DNA from: an uncultured Drancourtella sp.
GTDB lineage: Bacteria > Bacillota > Clostridia > Lachnospirales > Lachnospiraceae
NCBI GenBank assembly: GCA_937880845.1
Contig: CALFLL010000046.1
Span: forward strand, 19,149 to 83,148
Direction of reading: 5' to 3'
DNA: 64,000 bases
Of this stretch, positions 31,964-41,052 are shown in pieces. The translations under genes were made by a program, and so were the position numbers. The notes beneath the pieces were generated by a model. That model was given only the letters and a program-made list of their open reading frames with translations, had not been told where the DNA came from and did no database searches. Position 1 is the first letter of the stretch; every line of letters starts with the position of its first letter.

Positions 31964-33286
31964 ATGAAAAAAAGAAAGCGTACAGATTCTTATCCAGTTG
32001 CCCCATTCACTATTTTTGATGTCGCAAACATGCTGGATATGGAATTTTTGGAAAACTGCAAAAACGGATATCAGGTAAAGGATGTCCAGAATGCAGCCAA
32101 TGTTGTCTGTCCATTTTGTGGAGATGCAAGGGGGAAGGCAAGCATCTGTGTCTGTGCAGAAGGGAAAATCATTAATGTTTTCCATTGCTTTGATTGTGGA
32201 ACTGGTCATAATATGCTGACACTTTATGCAGAACTTTGTCATCTGACGGGAAAGGACCGGTATAAAAAGGCATATCGGGAAATTTATAGAAGAAAGCAGG
32301 AAGAACCCGGCAGAAAGAAAAAGACAAGGGAAGCAATGCAGGAAGAAAGCCAGGGGATAAAAAAACAGGCAAGGAAGCAGAAGGAACGCATGGCAGAACC
32401 TGTGGATGCAGAACAACGGCATCATGTTTATAAAAAAATGCTCTCTTATCTGAAACTGAAGGAATATCACCGCAAAGATTTGGAAAGAAGAGGGGTGGAT
32501 GCAGAGATTATCCGGCGCATGGAAGAAAAAGGATATAAAAGTACCAGTAAGGAGGAATCTCAACAGATTGCCAGGAGACTGATAAAGCAGGGATTACGCT
32601 TGGAAGGTGTTCCCGGATTTTATATCAATCGGAAAGGAGACTGGGATCTGAATTTCTATGAAGGAAACAGCGGGTATCTTTGTCCTGTTTATACAGTAGA
32701 CGGATATCTGGCAGGATTCCAGATACGATTGGACAACCCAAAGGGAAAAAATAAATATGTATGGCTTTCCAGTGCAAATCAAAAGAAAGGGTGTGGGATC
32801 AGCAGTATTGTAGGGATATCGGGAAAAGCAGAAGGAAATGAGATTTATGTGACCGAAGGAATTTTAAAAGCAGAGATTGCCCATCAGGTATCAGGAAAAA
32901 CGTTCCTTGGGAATCCGGGAATTGGAAATTGGAGAGATTTGTATGAGGTTTTACAAGCATTAAAAAAGCGTGGTCTCTCCCATGTGGAAGAAGTCTATGA
33001 CATGGATAAGCAGTTACGGCTTATATGTGACAAAAAGTATAGTGAAATCTGTGAGGAATGTGAAGAGAGAAAGAAAGAGGGCGATCCTTACTTTGAATGC
33101 CCGAAAAAAAGAGTAAAACGGGATACCATACGAAAAGGCTGTAATCATACATACCGTATCTGTGAGGAGCTTTCCTTATCCTGTAATCGGAACCAGTGGG
33201 ATTTAGATCAGGACGGACTGTGGGCAGAACATGAAAAAGGGATTGATGACTGGCTGACAAAGGAAATCAGGAAAAACACAAGATAA
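31964..33286 (+). CDS. TOPRIM/zinc-finger DNA primase-like protein
   Basis: 440 residues from ATG 31964 (AAAAGG upstream); GTG 31904 is an alternative that would overlap the GGCGTG/CATGCC hairpin. Residues about 45-90 hold a primase-type zinc finger (CPFCGDARGKAS ... VFHCFDCGTGHNML). The C-terminal half has a TOPRIM-like core: catalytic Glu in EIYVTEGILKAEIA, and an acidic pair in EVYDMDKQL. It likely primes replication of the transferred or circular single strand. The last gene before the adhesin leader. Confidence 0.78.
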   Translation: MKKRKRTDSYPVAPFTIFDVANMLDMEFLENCKNGYQVKDVQNAANVVCPFCGDARGKASICVCAEGKIINVFHCFDCGTGHNMLTLYAELCHLTGKDRYKKAYREIYRRKQEEPGRKKKTREAMQEESQGIKKQARKQKERMAEPVDAEQRHHVYKKMLSYLKLKEYHRKDLERRGVDAEIIRRMEEKGYKSTSKEESQQIARRLIKQGLRLEGVPGFYINRKGDWDLNFYEGNSGYLCPVYTVDGYLAGFQIRLDNPKGKNKYVWLSSANQKKGCGISSIVGISGKAEGNEIYVTEGILKAEIAHQVSGKTFLGNPGIGNWRDLYEVLQALKKRGLSHVEEVYDMDKQLRLICDKKYSEICEECEERKKEGDPYFECPKKRVKRDTIRKGCNHTYRICEELSLSCNRNQWDLDQDGLWAEHEKGIDDWLTKEIRKNTR

Positions 33287-33298
33287 TTCATTTTTAAA

Positions 33299-33346
33299 AT
33301 GTGCAAAAGAGGAATTGCGAAAGCAGTTCCTTTTTTGCATGGTTTA
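33299..33346 (+). terminator. Long nested leader hairpin before the adhesin gene
   Basis: ATGTGCAAAAGAGGAATTGC pairs with GCAGTTCCTTTTTTGCAT around a GAAA loop, then GG. It may end the primase operon or control the following genes. Confidence 0.65.
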
Positions 33347-33369
33347 AAGTGCCATGGGAAAGGAGAACA

Positions 33370-33471
33370 ATGTATGATTCGGGACAGACCTTAAGAAGAA
33401 ATGGGAAACAGGGCAGTTTCCGGTGTGCAGCATATTCCCGAAAATGGAACTGCCCGTCTAAAAAACAATAA
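33370..33471 (+). CDS. Possible 33-codon leader ORF before the adhesin
   Basis: ATG 33370 follows AAAGGAG by 6-8 nt. The product is basic and has two Cys (SFRCAAYSRKWNCPSKK). A hairpin GGGCAGTTTCC/GGAACTGCCC (33411-33455) is formed by its own coding sequence, so its translation could open or close a structure ahead of the adhesin ribosome site. Confidence 0.4.
   Translation: MYDSGQTLRRNGKQGSFRCAAYSRKWNCPSKKQ
33411..33455 (+). promoter_or_regulatory. Hairpin in the adhesin leader
   Basis: GGGCAGTTTCC and GGAACTGCCC pair with one bulge; it lies inside the small ORF and is about 20 nt from the adhesin ribosome site. Confidence 0.5.
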
Positions 33472-33492
33472 AGTGAAAGGAGAGAGCGTTTA

Positions 33493-36400
33493 TTGAAAAC
33501 AACATGGAAAAAACGATGTACAGCAGGATTTTTAGCTGTTTTATTAGGGTGTTCCTCTCTGCTTGCAGGTGGGAGCAGTGCTTTTGCAGCACCATTAGAA
33601 CAGACAGATGTAAAAGAAGAAACACAGGCAGAAGACATTACGATTGAGCAGGGAGAAACTTTTGATCCGGCATCCGATTTCACCGGTATTACTGTAAAAG
33701 ACGGAGAAAAGGTTTCTCTTGTTTTGTCAGCAGATAAAGAAGGAAAGCTGTTTGATGCAGACAGACCTGGAAGGTATGACTGTATTTACCAGGTCCAAAA
33801 ACCTTCCGGAGATACTTATGAGATTACACGGAAAATCATTGTGAAGGAAGCGGGAAAGGAAGGAGAGAGTCCGCAAAAAGAGAAGAAACAGAAGAAAGAG
33901 ATAAAAAGTGGGGAGGAAGATGCAGAACCTGATGGTGCCAACATTGATACCAGTGCATTAAAGGAAGAAGAGGGTGTTTTGTTTTCCGTTGTCCCCTCTT
34001 CTATGGAACAGGCAAGGGAAAAAGCTTCTTTGGTGCAAGGGGAGAGGATTGTATACCCAAGTGATTTAGGTTCTTACAGTACCTGCTATTTTTACGTCAA
34101 CGAACGGATTGCATACTGTCTGGAATCAAATCTGCAGTCACCGCCTTCGTCTGATTACGTGGCAGAAATTTATGAGAGCAACTTAAACTTACAGAAAGTT
34201 TTGTATTATGGATATGGAGGGCCGGGGGATTTAACCGGAGAATATCTAAAGAATTATAGCAATGATATCAAATATGTCCTGACACATTTAGCAGCAAGTT
34301 ACTGTTATGGCGGAGAGGAAGTGGCATTTGTGGGCTGCACGCAGGACGGACTGAAACGCTATGGTGTCATGGAATACATCAATTATCTTTGCGGGCAGGA
34401 AGCACCGCCAAGTGCTGCCATCAGCCTTTCTTCCACAAACGAAACCGCTTTTTTGGAAGGAGATGTGCAGAAAACAAAAAATATCACATTAAATGGAGAC
34501 CATAGAAATTATATTACCCTTTCTTTACCGGAAGGTGTGACTTACCATGATACTGCCGGAAAGGAGCAGAAAGGAGGTTCCATTAAGATTTATGGTGGTA
34601 CGACTTTTTACTTTACTGCAGAAAAAACCGTACATGGTACCTGGAATAGCGGAGATTTAGGCGGACAGGTAGGAGCTCAGTGGAAAACTCTGGTGGTTTC
34701 TACCGGTTCCGGCAATCAGGATGTTGGTTATGGGGATTTTTATGAGGAACCAAGTGCTAAGGTTTCATTTTCGATTCAATGGATGGATATTTCCTGGATC
34801 GAAGTCATCAAAGAAGATGCAAAAAGCAGTGTAAAACTTGCAGGGGCTGTTTTTGGGATTTATCGGGATCAGGCATGTACAGATTTGATTCTGGAGATGC
34901 CGCCAACAGATGAAAAAGGAGCAACTAAAGCGGAGCTGACAAAGACGCAGGATACAGTGTACATCAAGGAAATCACTGCACCGAAAGGGTATAAACTGAA
35001 TACAACTGCTTACAATGTCAATCTGGAAGTAGCAAAAACACAAACACTGACTGTAAAAAATGAGGAACAAAAAGGGAAGATCATCATCCGAAAGCAGGGA
35101 GAAAAGCTGACAGGAGTATCTGGAGAGGCTGGAAATCTGCAATTTACCTATACCAATGCTGCATTTGCAGGGGCAAAGTATAAAATTTATGCAGCAGAAG
35201 ACATCTACAGCCAGGATAAGCAGACAAAAATCTATCAGGCAGGAGATTTGGCAGCAGAATTGGAGACAAAAGAAGACGGAAGTTGTTCTTCGGATATGCT
35301 TCATCTCGGAACCTATAAGGTGGTAGAACAGCAGGCTCCGGATTCCCTGACAATAGGGAAGACAGAGGAAGAGCGTACCCATATGGTAACCCTTTCTTAT
35401 GCAGGGCAGACAGTAGAAGTGGTTGAGGAAGAAACACAATATGAAAATGCCAGACCAAAGGTATCTGTGGAAGTGCTGAAGAAATCAAGTAATGATGATG
35501 CAGCATTGAAGGGGGCAATTTTTGGTCTGTATGCAGATGAAGATGTTACCGGTGCAGATGGTTCCGTGCTGGTTACAAAGGGAAGTTTGATACAGAAAGC
35601 GGAGTCCAATGAAAACGGGAAGGCTGCATTTACTGCGGATATCCCAATTGGCTTCCATTATGTAGTAAAGGAAATACAGGCACCACCTCTTTATGTTCAG
35701 AGCAGTGATAGTTATGAGTTCTTTTATGAATATAAAAATGATACGACCTACACGTATACCTTTGCACATACCTTTAAAAATAAAGAGGTACGGGGAGCAG
35801 TCCATATCAAGAAAATAGACAAAGATACACAGGACTCTGTAAGCCAGGGAGATGGAGATTTAAACGGGGCTGTCTATGGATTGTATGCGGCAGAAGATAT
35901 TCAACACCCAAATGGAAAGACAGGACTGCTTTATAAAAAGGATCAGTTGGTCGTGCAGGGAACGATCGAAAAAGGTGTTCTGAATTTCAAAGATTTGTAT
36001 CTTGGAAAATACTATGTACAGGAAATTTCTGCACCTCCTTCCAATGCATATTTGCTGGATCAAACCAAATACCCGGTAGATCTTGCATATGAAGGGCAAG
36101 ATGTGGAAATTGTGCAGAAAAATGTGACTGTTTTGGAAACTATAAAAAAACAGGCATTCCAGTTAATTAAAATCAGTGATGATGGCAGCCAGACGGAAAC
36201 AGAATTGCTGGAAGGTGCCGGATTTAAAGTGTACCTGATCAGTGAACTTTCTAAAGTAAAGGATGGTACCTTAAAACCATCGAATGGAACCGAATATGCA
36301 CCGCAGGATTTTATCGGATATGATTTCAGTAAAGAGGAAACTGCATCTTATTATGAAAATGGAGAAAAGATACAGACAGAAGAAATGTTTACCGACAAAA

Positions 36401-38802
36401 AAGGGTATCTGTGTTCACCGGAACTTCCATATGGAAAATATGTGTGTATTGAAAGTACCATTCCGGAAAATGTAGAAGGAATTCAGCCGTTTTTGGTGAC
36501 TATCGATGAAGACAGCAGGGAACCGCAGACATGGCGTGTCTTTAATGACCGTCCGATGCAGTTTTATTTTAAGATCATCAAAAAGGATGCACAGACGGAA
36601 CTTCCAATTTTAAAGAACAGTGCCCACTATAAAATTTATGATGTGGAGAAGAAGAAATACGTCACTATGAAAGTACGGTATCCGAAGCCAGAAACAATTG
36701 ACGTTTTTGAAACAAATGAGGAAGGTTATCTGTTGACGCCGGAGCCGCTTAAAATGGGAACTTACCGGATTGAAGAAGTAAAAAGCCCGGAACTGTTTGT
36801 ACAGACCGGATTTGAACAGGCATTAAAAAATGGAGAAGAAATCCTTCCGTTAAATGAGGTGACAAAGGAAGGAACTTATGAGAAAGCACCAAGGGAATCC
36901 ATTACGATCAAAGTGGACAGCAATACTGCACATGAGGTGGAAGAGGAAACCGGAAAATATATTGTAGTGGTAGAAGTAAAGAACGATGAAGCGGTAGGAA
37001 GCCTGACGATCCAGAAAACAGGAGAAGTGCTTGTTGGTGCTGAAAAAGTAACAGAGCAGATACTGACAAAATTAAAGAATGGTCTGGCAAAGGCAGTAAA
37101 CCAAGTGTCTAATCTGTTTACCGGAGAAGATGTTATGGAAACAGAAAAAGGATATGAGTTTGCGTATGAAGAACAGGGACTTGCAGGAGCAGAATTCTCT
37201 ATTTATGCAAGGGAAACTATTTACTCACCAGATGGACAGGTAGACAGTGAGGGTAATCGGATCATACGTTTTGAAAAAGGCGCATTGGTTGGAACGATTG
37301 TAACAGATGGAAAAGGAAAAGGGACTTTAAATAATCTTCCGATTGGAAAATTTTATATTAAAGAAACAAAAACGGGAGATTCCTTTGTGCTAGATCCAGC
37401 CGAACAGGATTTTGAAATCACCTATAAAGGACAAGAAGTGGCAGTTGACTATGTAACAAAGGAAATCAAGAATCAGCGGCAGAAAGTGGAAATTGAAGTG
37501 CTGAAAAAATCGGAAGCCACAAAAGAGCCCCTGGAAGGGGTTTCATTTGGATTGTATGCAGGAGAAGATATTGTAAATGCAGCAGGAAAAGTTGTGGTGA
37601 AAAAAGATGAACTGGTAGCAGTTGAAAAAACAGATCAAGAAGGAAAATTGAAGTACTCGGATACCATTCCACACGGGAAATATTATCTGAAGGAACTGGA
37701 AGGTCTGCCAGGATATCTACCATACGAAGAGAAGATTGAAATTGATGCTTCTTATACGGATCCGGAATTGGAAGTGATTTCTATACAAAAAGAAGTGGAG
37801 AACCAGCCGACGAAAGTTGAAGTTACAAAAACAGACATTACTGGAGAAAAGGAAGTGGAAGGTGCCAGACTACAGATTCAAGATGAAGAAGGAACTGTAG
37901 TGGAAGAGTGGACTTCTACAAACGAATCACATATCATTTATGCATTAAAACCGGGTAAGTACATACTTCACGAAGAACAGGCTCCAACAGAAAACGGATA
38001 TGTGAAAGCAGAAGATGTGGAATTTACTGTAGAGGAAACCGGAGAAATCCAGAAAGTTTCCATGAAAGACGATCATACAAAGATAGACATCACAAAAACG
38101 GATATCACCGGAGAACAGGAAATTGAAGGAGCCAAGTTACAGGTACTGGACGAAGAGGGAAATATCATAGAAGAATGGACCTCTACCAAAGAACCTTACC
38201 GGATCGAGTATCTACAGCCGGGAAAAACATATATCCTTCATGAAGAAGCTGCACCGGAAGGATTTTTGATTGCAGAAGATGTAGAATTTACTGTAGAGGA
38301 AACCGGAGAAGTACAGAAAGTTTCCATGAAAGATGAAGTACCAATGGGGCAGTTAATTATTAAGAAAACAGATGCAGAAGATCAGACACCACTTGCCAAT
38401 GTGGAATTTGAATTGAAAAACAAAGAGACTGAGGAAGTGGTTGGAAAACTTACTACAGATAAAGATGGAGTTGCAACCAGTGAACTGCTGCCGATTGCCA
38501 CATACGAAGACGGAAAAGCAGTAGGACCGATTACTTATGTATTATCGGAAACGAAACCGTTGGAAGGATATGAAGAGCATACGGAAACCTATGAAATCAC
38601 ATTTAGTTATGTGGATGCAAAAACGAAGGTTATTGAAGTGGTAAAAGAAATCCAGAATAAGAAACTTCCGCAGACACCGGAAAAACCAGAGGACGTAAAA
38701 ACCGGGGATAATACCATGCTCCTGCTGCCAATCGGTATTGCAGTAGTAGCGGCCTTTGGTATTGGTATTGTCCTTTGGCGGATCAGACGCACAAAGAGAT
38801 AA
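33493..38802 (+). CDS. Giant cell-wall adhesin: thioester-type domain plus about eleven Cna-B repeats
   Basis: 1769 residues from TTG 33493 (AAAGGAGAG upstream). Signal peptide with cleavage near AFA-AP. Residues about 170-310 resemble a thioester domain (CYFYVNERIAYCLESN, VLYYGYGGPGDL, TYVLTHLAAS-type motif), but the usual partner Gln of the Cys is not evident. Then about eleven Cna-B/SpaA-like beta domains, each with a Lys near the start and a Glu in an E-x-x-AP motif that can form isopeptide bonds. End: LPQTPEKPEDVKTGDN, membrane helix, RRTKR. It binds host or partner cells; the class B sortase at 39833 may anchor it. Confidence 0.85.
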   Translation: MKTTWKKRCTAGFLAVLLGCSSLLAGGSSAFAAPLEQTDVKEETQAEDITIEQGETFDPASDFTGITVKDGEKVSLVLSADKEGKLFDADRPGRYDCIYQVQKPSGDTYEITRKIIVKEAGKEGESPQKEKKQKKEIKSGEEDAEPDGANIDTSALKEEEGVLFSVVPSSMEQAREKASLVQGERIVYPSDLGSYSTCYFYVNERIAYCLESNLQSPPSSDYVAEIYESNLNLQKVLYYGYGGPGDLTGEYLKNYSNDIKYVLTHLAASYCYGGEEVAFVGCTQDGLKRYGVMEYINYLCGQEAPPSAAISLSSTNETAFLEGDVQKTKNITLNGDHRNYITLSLPEGVTYHDTAGKEQKGGSIKIYGGTTFYFTAEKTVHGTWNSGDLGGQVGAQWKTLVVSTGSGNQDVGYGDFYEEPSAKVSFSIQWMDISWIEVIKEDAKSSVKLAGAVFGIYRDQACTDLILEMPPTDEKGATKAELTKTQDTVYIKEITAPKGYKLNTTAYNVNLEVAKTQTLTVKNEEQKGKIIIRKQGEKLTGVSGEAGNLQFTYTNAAFAGAKYKIYAAEDIYSQDKQTKIYQAGDLAAELETKEDGSCSSDMLHLGTYKVVEQQAPDSLTIGKTEEERTHMVTLSYAGQTVEVVEEETQYENARPKVSVEVLKKSSNDDAALKGAIFGLYADEDVTGADGSVLVTKGSLIQKAESNENGKAAFTADIPIGFHYVVKEIQAPPLYVQSSDSYEFFYEYKNDTTYTYTFAHTFKNKEVRGAVHIKKIDKDTQDSVSQGDGDLNGAVYGLYAAEDIQHPNGKTGLLYKKDQLVVQGTIEKGVLNFKDLYLGKYYVQEISAPPSNAYLLDQTKYPVDLAYEGQDVEIVQKNVTVLETIKKQAFQLIKISDDGSQTETELLEGAGFKVYLISELSKVKDGTLKPSNGTEYAPQDFIGYDFSKEETASYYENGEKIQTEEMFTDKKGYLCSPELPYGKYVCIESTIPENVEGIQPFLVTIDEDSREPQTWRVFNDRPMQFYFKIIKKDAQTELPILKNSAHYKIYDVEKKKYVTMKVRYPKPETIDVFETNEEGYLLTPEPLKMGTYRIEEVKSPELFVQTGFEQALKNGEEILPLNEVTKEGTYEKAPRESITIKVDSNTAHEVEEETGKYIVVVEVKNDEAVGSLTIQKTGEVLVGAEKVTEQILTKLKNGLAKAVNQVSNLFTGEDVMETEKGYEFAYEEQGLAGAEFSIYARETIYSPDGQVDSEGNRIIRFEKGALVGTIVTDGKGKGTLNNLPIGKFYIKETKTGDSFVLDPAEQDFEITYKGQEVAVDYVTKEIKNQRQKVEIEVLKKSEATKEPLEGVSFGLYAGEDIVNAAGKVVVKKDELVAVEKTDQEGKLKYSDTIPHGKYYLKELEGLPGYLPYEEKIEIDASYTDPELEVISIQKEVENQPTKVEVTKTDITGEKEVEGARLQIQDEEGTVVEEWTSTNESHIIYALKPGKYILHEEQAPTENGYVKAEDVEFTVEETGEIQKVSMKDDHTKIDITKTDITGEQEIEGAKLQVLDEEGNIIEEWTSTKEPYRIEYLQPGKTYILHEEAAPEGFLIAEDVEFTVEETGEVQKVSMKDEVPMGQLIIKKTDAEDQTPLANVEFELKNKETEEVVGKLTTDKDGVATSELLPIATYEDGKAVGPITYVLSETKPLEGYEEHTETYEITFSYVDAKTKVIEVVKEIQNKKLPQTPEKPEDVKTGDNTMLLLPIGIAVVAAFGIGIVLWRIRRTKR
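37808..38340 (+). repeat. Tandem near-identical Cna-B domain repeats
   Basis: Two adjacent units (about 37812-38075 and 38080-38340) share VTKTDITGE/ITKTDITGE, EEWTST, and EDVEFTVEETGE, plus matching DNA, unlike the other diverged domains. They look recently duplicated and could change copy number. Confidence 0.7.
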
Positions 38803-38834
38803 AAAGCATTTGGAGATGATGGAACACTAGACCT

Positions 38835-38901
38835 GCGGGGTGGTGTAAAGAACATTTCTGGATGCTTTACCAGAAGATTTCGGGGCGGTACCGGACCCCG
38901 C
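38835..38901 (+). ncRNA. Possible structured RNA or leader element upstream of the radical SAM gene
   Basis: GCGGGGT (38835-38841) and ACCCCGC (38895-38901) form a perfect outer stem. Inside are GGTGTAAAG/CTTTACC (38842-38871) and the palindrome CGGTACCG (38886-38893), a three-way-junction layout. The GC content is well above the surroundings. It sits about 10 nt before AAAGGAAAGG and ATG 38919. Could be a riboswitch-like leader, a small RNA, or a remnant; no known class recognised. Confidence 0.35.
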
Positions 38902-38918
38902 AAGTGAAAGGAAAGGTG

Positions 38919-39762
38919 ATGCTGAAGCGAAAGAAAAGAATTTAAAAGTTTTTATAAAAGTGTAAGCGGCAACGAAGCAGAAAAATGCAGGTATCCGACC
39001 AGATTGGATACTTATGGCTGTGGCTGTATGCATAATTGTTCCTACTGCTATGCACGCAGCCTTTTGGATTTCCGGGGACTTTGGAACGCAGAAAATCCAA
39101 GAGTGGCAGATATCCAGAAAATCCGGAGAAAATTGGAAAAGGTGCCACAGGGAACCATGTTAAGACTTGGAGGCATGACAGATTGCTTTCAGCCGATGGA
39201 AAGTCAGGAACAGATTACCTATCAAACCATAGAGCAGTTAAATGAATATGGTATTGGGTATCTGATTGTGACAAAATCCCATCTAGCAGGAGAGGAACGA
39301 TACCGGAAACTTTATGATCCGAAGCTGGCACATATCCAGATCACCATTACCTGTTTTGATGATAAAAAGGCGCTTGCCTATGAAAAGGCAAGTAGTCCGT
39401 CAAAGCGGTTAAGGGCATTGTTAAAATTGCAGGAAGAGGGCTTTGATGTCACATTACGATTAAGCCCTCTGATTGAAGAGTATTTGGATTTTGATTACTT
39501 AAATAGGCTGCCGGTAGACAAAGTTTTGGTAAAATTTCTTCGGGTGAATGGGTGGATTAAAAAGTGGTTTCCGGACTTGGATTACCAGAAATATGTTCTG
39601 CGTCAGAGTGGGTACTGGCATTTACCGTTGGAAGAAAAAATAAGGATCTTGGAAAAAATTCATCTTCCGTTAACGGTCTGTGAAGATGTCACAGAACATT
39701 ATGAATATTGGAAGCAGCATATCAATCCAAACCCACTGGATTGCTGCAATTTAAGAAAATAA
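38919..39762 (+). pseudogene. SPL-like radical SAM protein gene with an apparent N-terminal frameshift
   Basis: The body (frame open from about 38930 to TAA 39762) has the CGCMHNCSYCYA radical SAM cluster motif (CxxxCxxC), GGMTDCFQPME and VTKSHLAG, as in spore-photoproduct-lyase-like radical SAM proteins often carried by ICEs. No canonical start precedes it before TTG 39004, but ATG 38919, behind AAAGGAAAGGTG, encodes MLKRKK in another frame; removing one A in the run AAAGAAAAG (38930-38938) would join MLKRKK to EFKSFYKSV and the body. Either a real frameshift, ribosomal slippage, or a sequencing error. Function if intact: unknown radical reaction, perhaps peptide or nucleic-acid repair. Confidence 0.7.
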
Positions 39763-39776
39763 GAGACATAAGTGTA

Positions 39777-39816
39777 GGCGGTAGTATATCAATTTTGGTA
39801 TGCTACCGCTTTTTTA
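39777..39816 (+). terminator. Terminator between the radical SAM and sortase genes
   Basis: GGCGGTAGTATA and TATGCTACCGC pair around a T-rich loop and are followed by TTTTTT; GGAGG follows 8 nt later. A diverged copy of this element is at 61492-61527. Confidence 0.75.
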
Positions 39817-39832
39817 CGTTGGAGGTAAGCAG

Positions 39833-40540
39833 ATGAAAAAAGAATACTTTTTACTTGGGATATTAAGCGTGATCTTGCTGGTAGCAGGAGTCTGGATTTA
39901 TCAGATTATCAGTGAATACCAAAAAGCAGAACAGGAATATGAAAAGTTGCAAGAATATGTAAAAGTAGAGAAGAATACAAGGGATTCGGAAAATACGAAA
40001 CCAAATGTTGCAGAAGATGATAAGGAAGGAGAAAAGCAGGAAGAAACTGTAACGGTGGATTTTGCTTCTCTGCAGGCAATTAACCCAGATATTGTAGCGT
40101 GGCTTCGGATTCCGGGGGTGTTGGAATATCCAGTAGTGAGAGGGGAAGATAATTCCTACTATTTAAACCATACCGTACAAAAAACTTATAACATTGCAGG
40201 AAGTATTTTTCTTGATTATCGGAACGAACGGGATTTCTCGGATAGTAAGAATATTATCTATGGCCATAATATGAAAGATGGCAGTATGTTTCATGTGTTG
40301 AGAAATTATCAGGACATTGATTTTTTTCAGGAACATACGAATATGGAGGTTTATTTACCAGATGGAAGGAGTTTGAACTACCAGATTACAGCTTGTGAAC
40401 AAGTGCCGGCAGACAGTGAGATTTATCAGATAGAAAAGGGAAACGCTGAGGAGAAAGAGGAAAATGAAATTATATTATCGACTTGTAGTGCAAGAACAAG
40501 TATCAGAATCATTGTAAAAGCCAGTCTAAAGAAAGACTAA
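39833..40540 (+). CDS. srtB: Class B sortase
   Basis: 235 residues from ATG 39833 (GGAGG upstream). N-terminal membrane anchor (FLLGILSVILLVAGVWIY), a charged linker, then the sortase core: WLRIPGVLEYPVVRGED, FLDYRN, catalytic His in IIYGHNMKDGS (about residue 144), Cys in ILSTCSA (about 219) and Arg in RTSIRII (about 226). The spacing of YLNHTV and DYRN fits class B. It joins surface proteins to peptidoglycan; the giant adhesin upstream is the only obvious substrate here. Confidence 0.88.
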   Translation: MKKEYFLLGILSVILLVAGVWIYQIISEYQKAEQEYEKLQEYVKVEKNTRDSENTKPNVAEDDKEGEKQEETVTVDFASLQAINPDIVAWLRIPGVLEYPVVRGEDNSYYLNHTVQKTYNIAGSIFLDYRNERDFSDSKNIIYGHNMKDGSMFHVLRNYQDIDFFQEHTNMEVYLPDGRSLNYQITACEQVPADSEIYQIEKGNAEEKEENEIILSTCSARTSIRIIVKASLKKD

Positions 40541-40598
40541 TCCTGAATAGGACCACAAGATATTTTGAGAAATAAGATTCGAAAAAGGAGGATTTTAG

Positions 40599-40784
40599 AT
40601 GTATCTAATCGAAATTGATACAAGAAAATTTGATTTTGAGGGAGTGTCGCATGAGGAATATTTGGAATTTTTCGGATATCAAGGTATACACAAAGTAAAG
40701 GAGAATTTATATGCTGTAACAAAATTGGGGCTAGTACTTCCAGCGGTGAAGCTTATTTCAGACAGAAATGATGGGAAAAAGTAA
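40599..40784 (+). CDS. Small hypothetical protein before the T7SS operon
   Basis: 61 residues from ATG 40599 (AAGGAGG 9 nt upstream), no membrane segment (LIEIDTRKFDFEGVSHEEYL). The strong ribosome site makes it likely to be real. Lies between srtB and the T7SS promoter. Not recognised. Confidence 0.45.
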   Translation: MYLIEIDTRKFDFEGVSHEEYLEFFGYQGIHKVKENLYAVTKLGLVLPAVKLISDRNDGKK

Positions 40785-40953
40785 AAAATGTGAGTTCTCG
40801 CTATGAAAAATTGTACTAATATTTTACAAAAAAAGTAAAAAAATAGAATCTTTCTTTTATTTTTTGAAAATTATATTTTGTGTAACATTCATATAAAATA
40901 CAAAAAAATAGTTTTCAAAAGATGAAAAAATTGTTTAAAATGTAATAAAAATA
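40785..40953. other. AT-rich non-coding region upstream of the T7SS operon
   Basis: Rich in A/T runs, no ORF. It leads to the promoter at 40954; curved A-tract DNA here could bind a nucleoid protein or regulator (inference). Confidence 0.4.
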
Positions 40954-40982
40954 TTGTGAAAGGAACTGTTTTGTGTTAAAAT
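40954..40982 (+). promoter_or_regulatory. Promoter of the T7SS operon
   Basis: TTGTGA (40954-40959), 17-bp spacer, TAAAAT (40977-40982), about 70 nt before esaA. Confidence 0.65.
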
Positions 40983-41052
40983 AAGACAAACAAATAGAAG
41001 TGAAAAACATGGGGGTTCGTAATTCCCGAGACAAGGAGGGGAAGGTTTTGGA

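Noticed and set aside
34765..35439. 224-codon antisense ORF inside the adhesin
   Set aside because: A shadow of the repeated Cna-B coding sequence; no ribosome site and no sensible composition.
37808..38340. CRISPR or microsatellite
   Set aside because: The repeats are in-frame Cna-B protein domains, not spaced short repeats; no CRISPR array or cas gene is present anywhere in the window.
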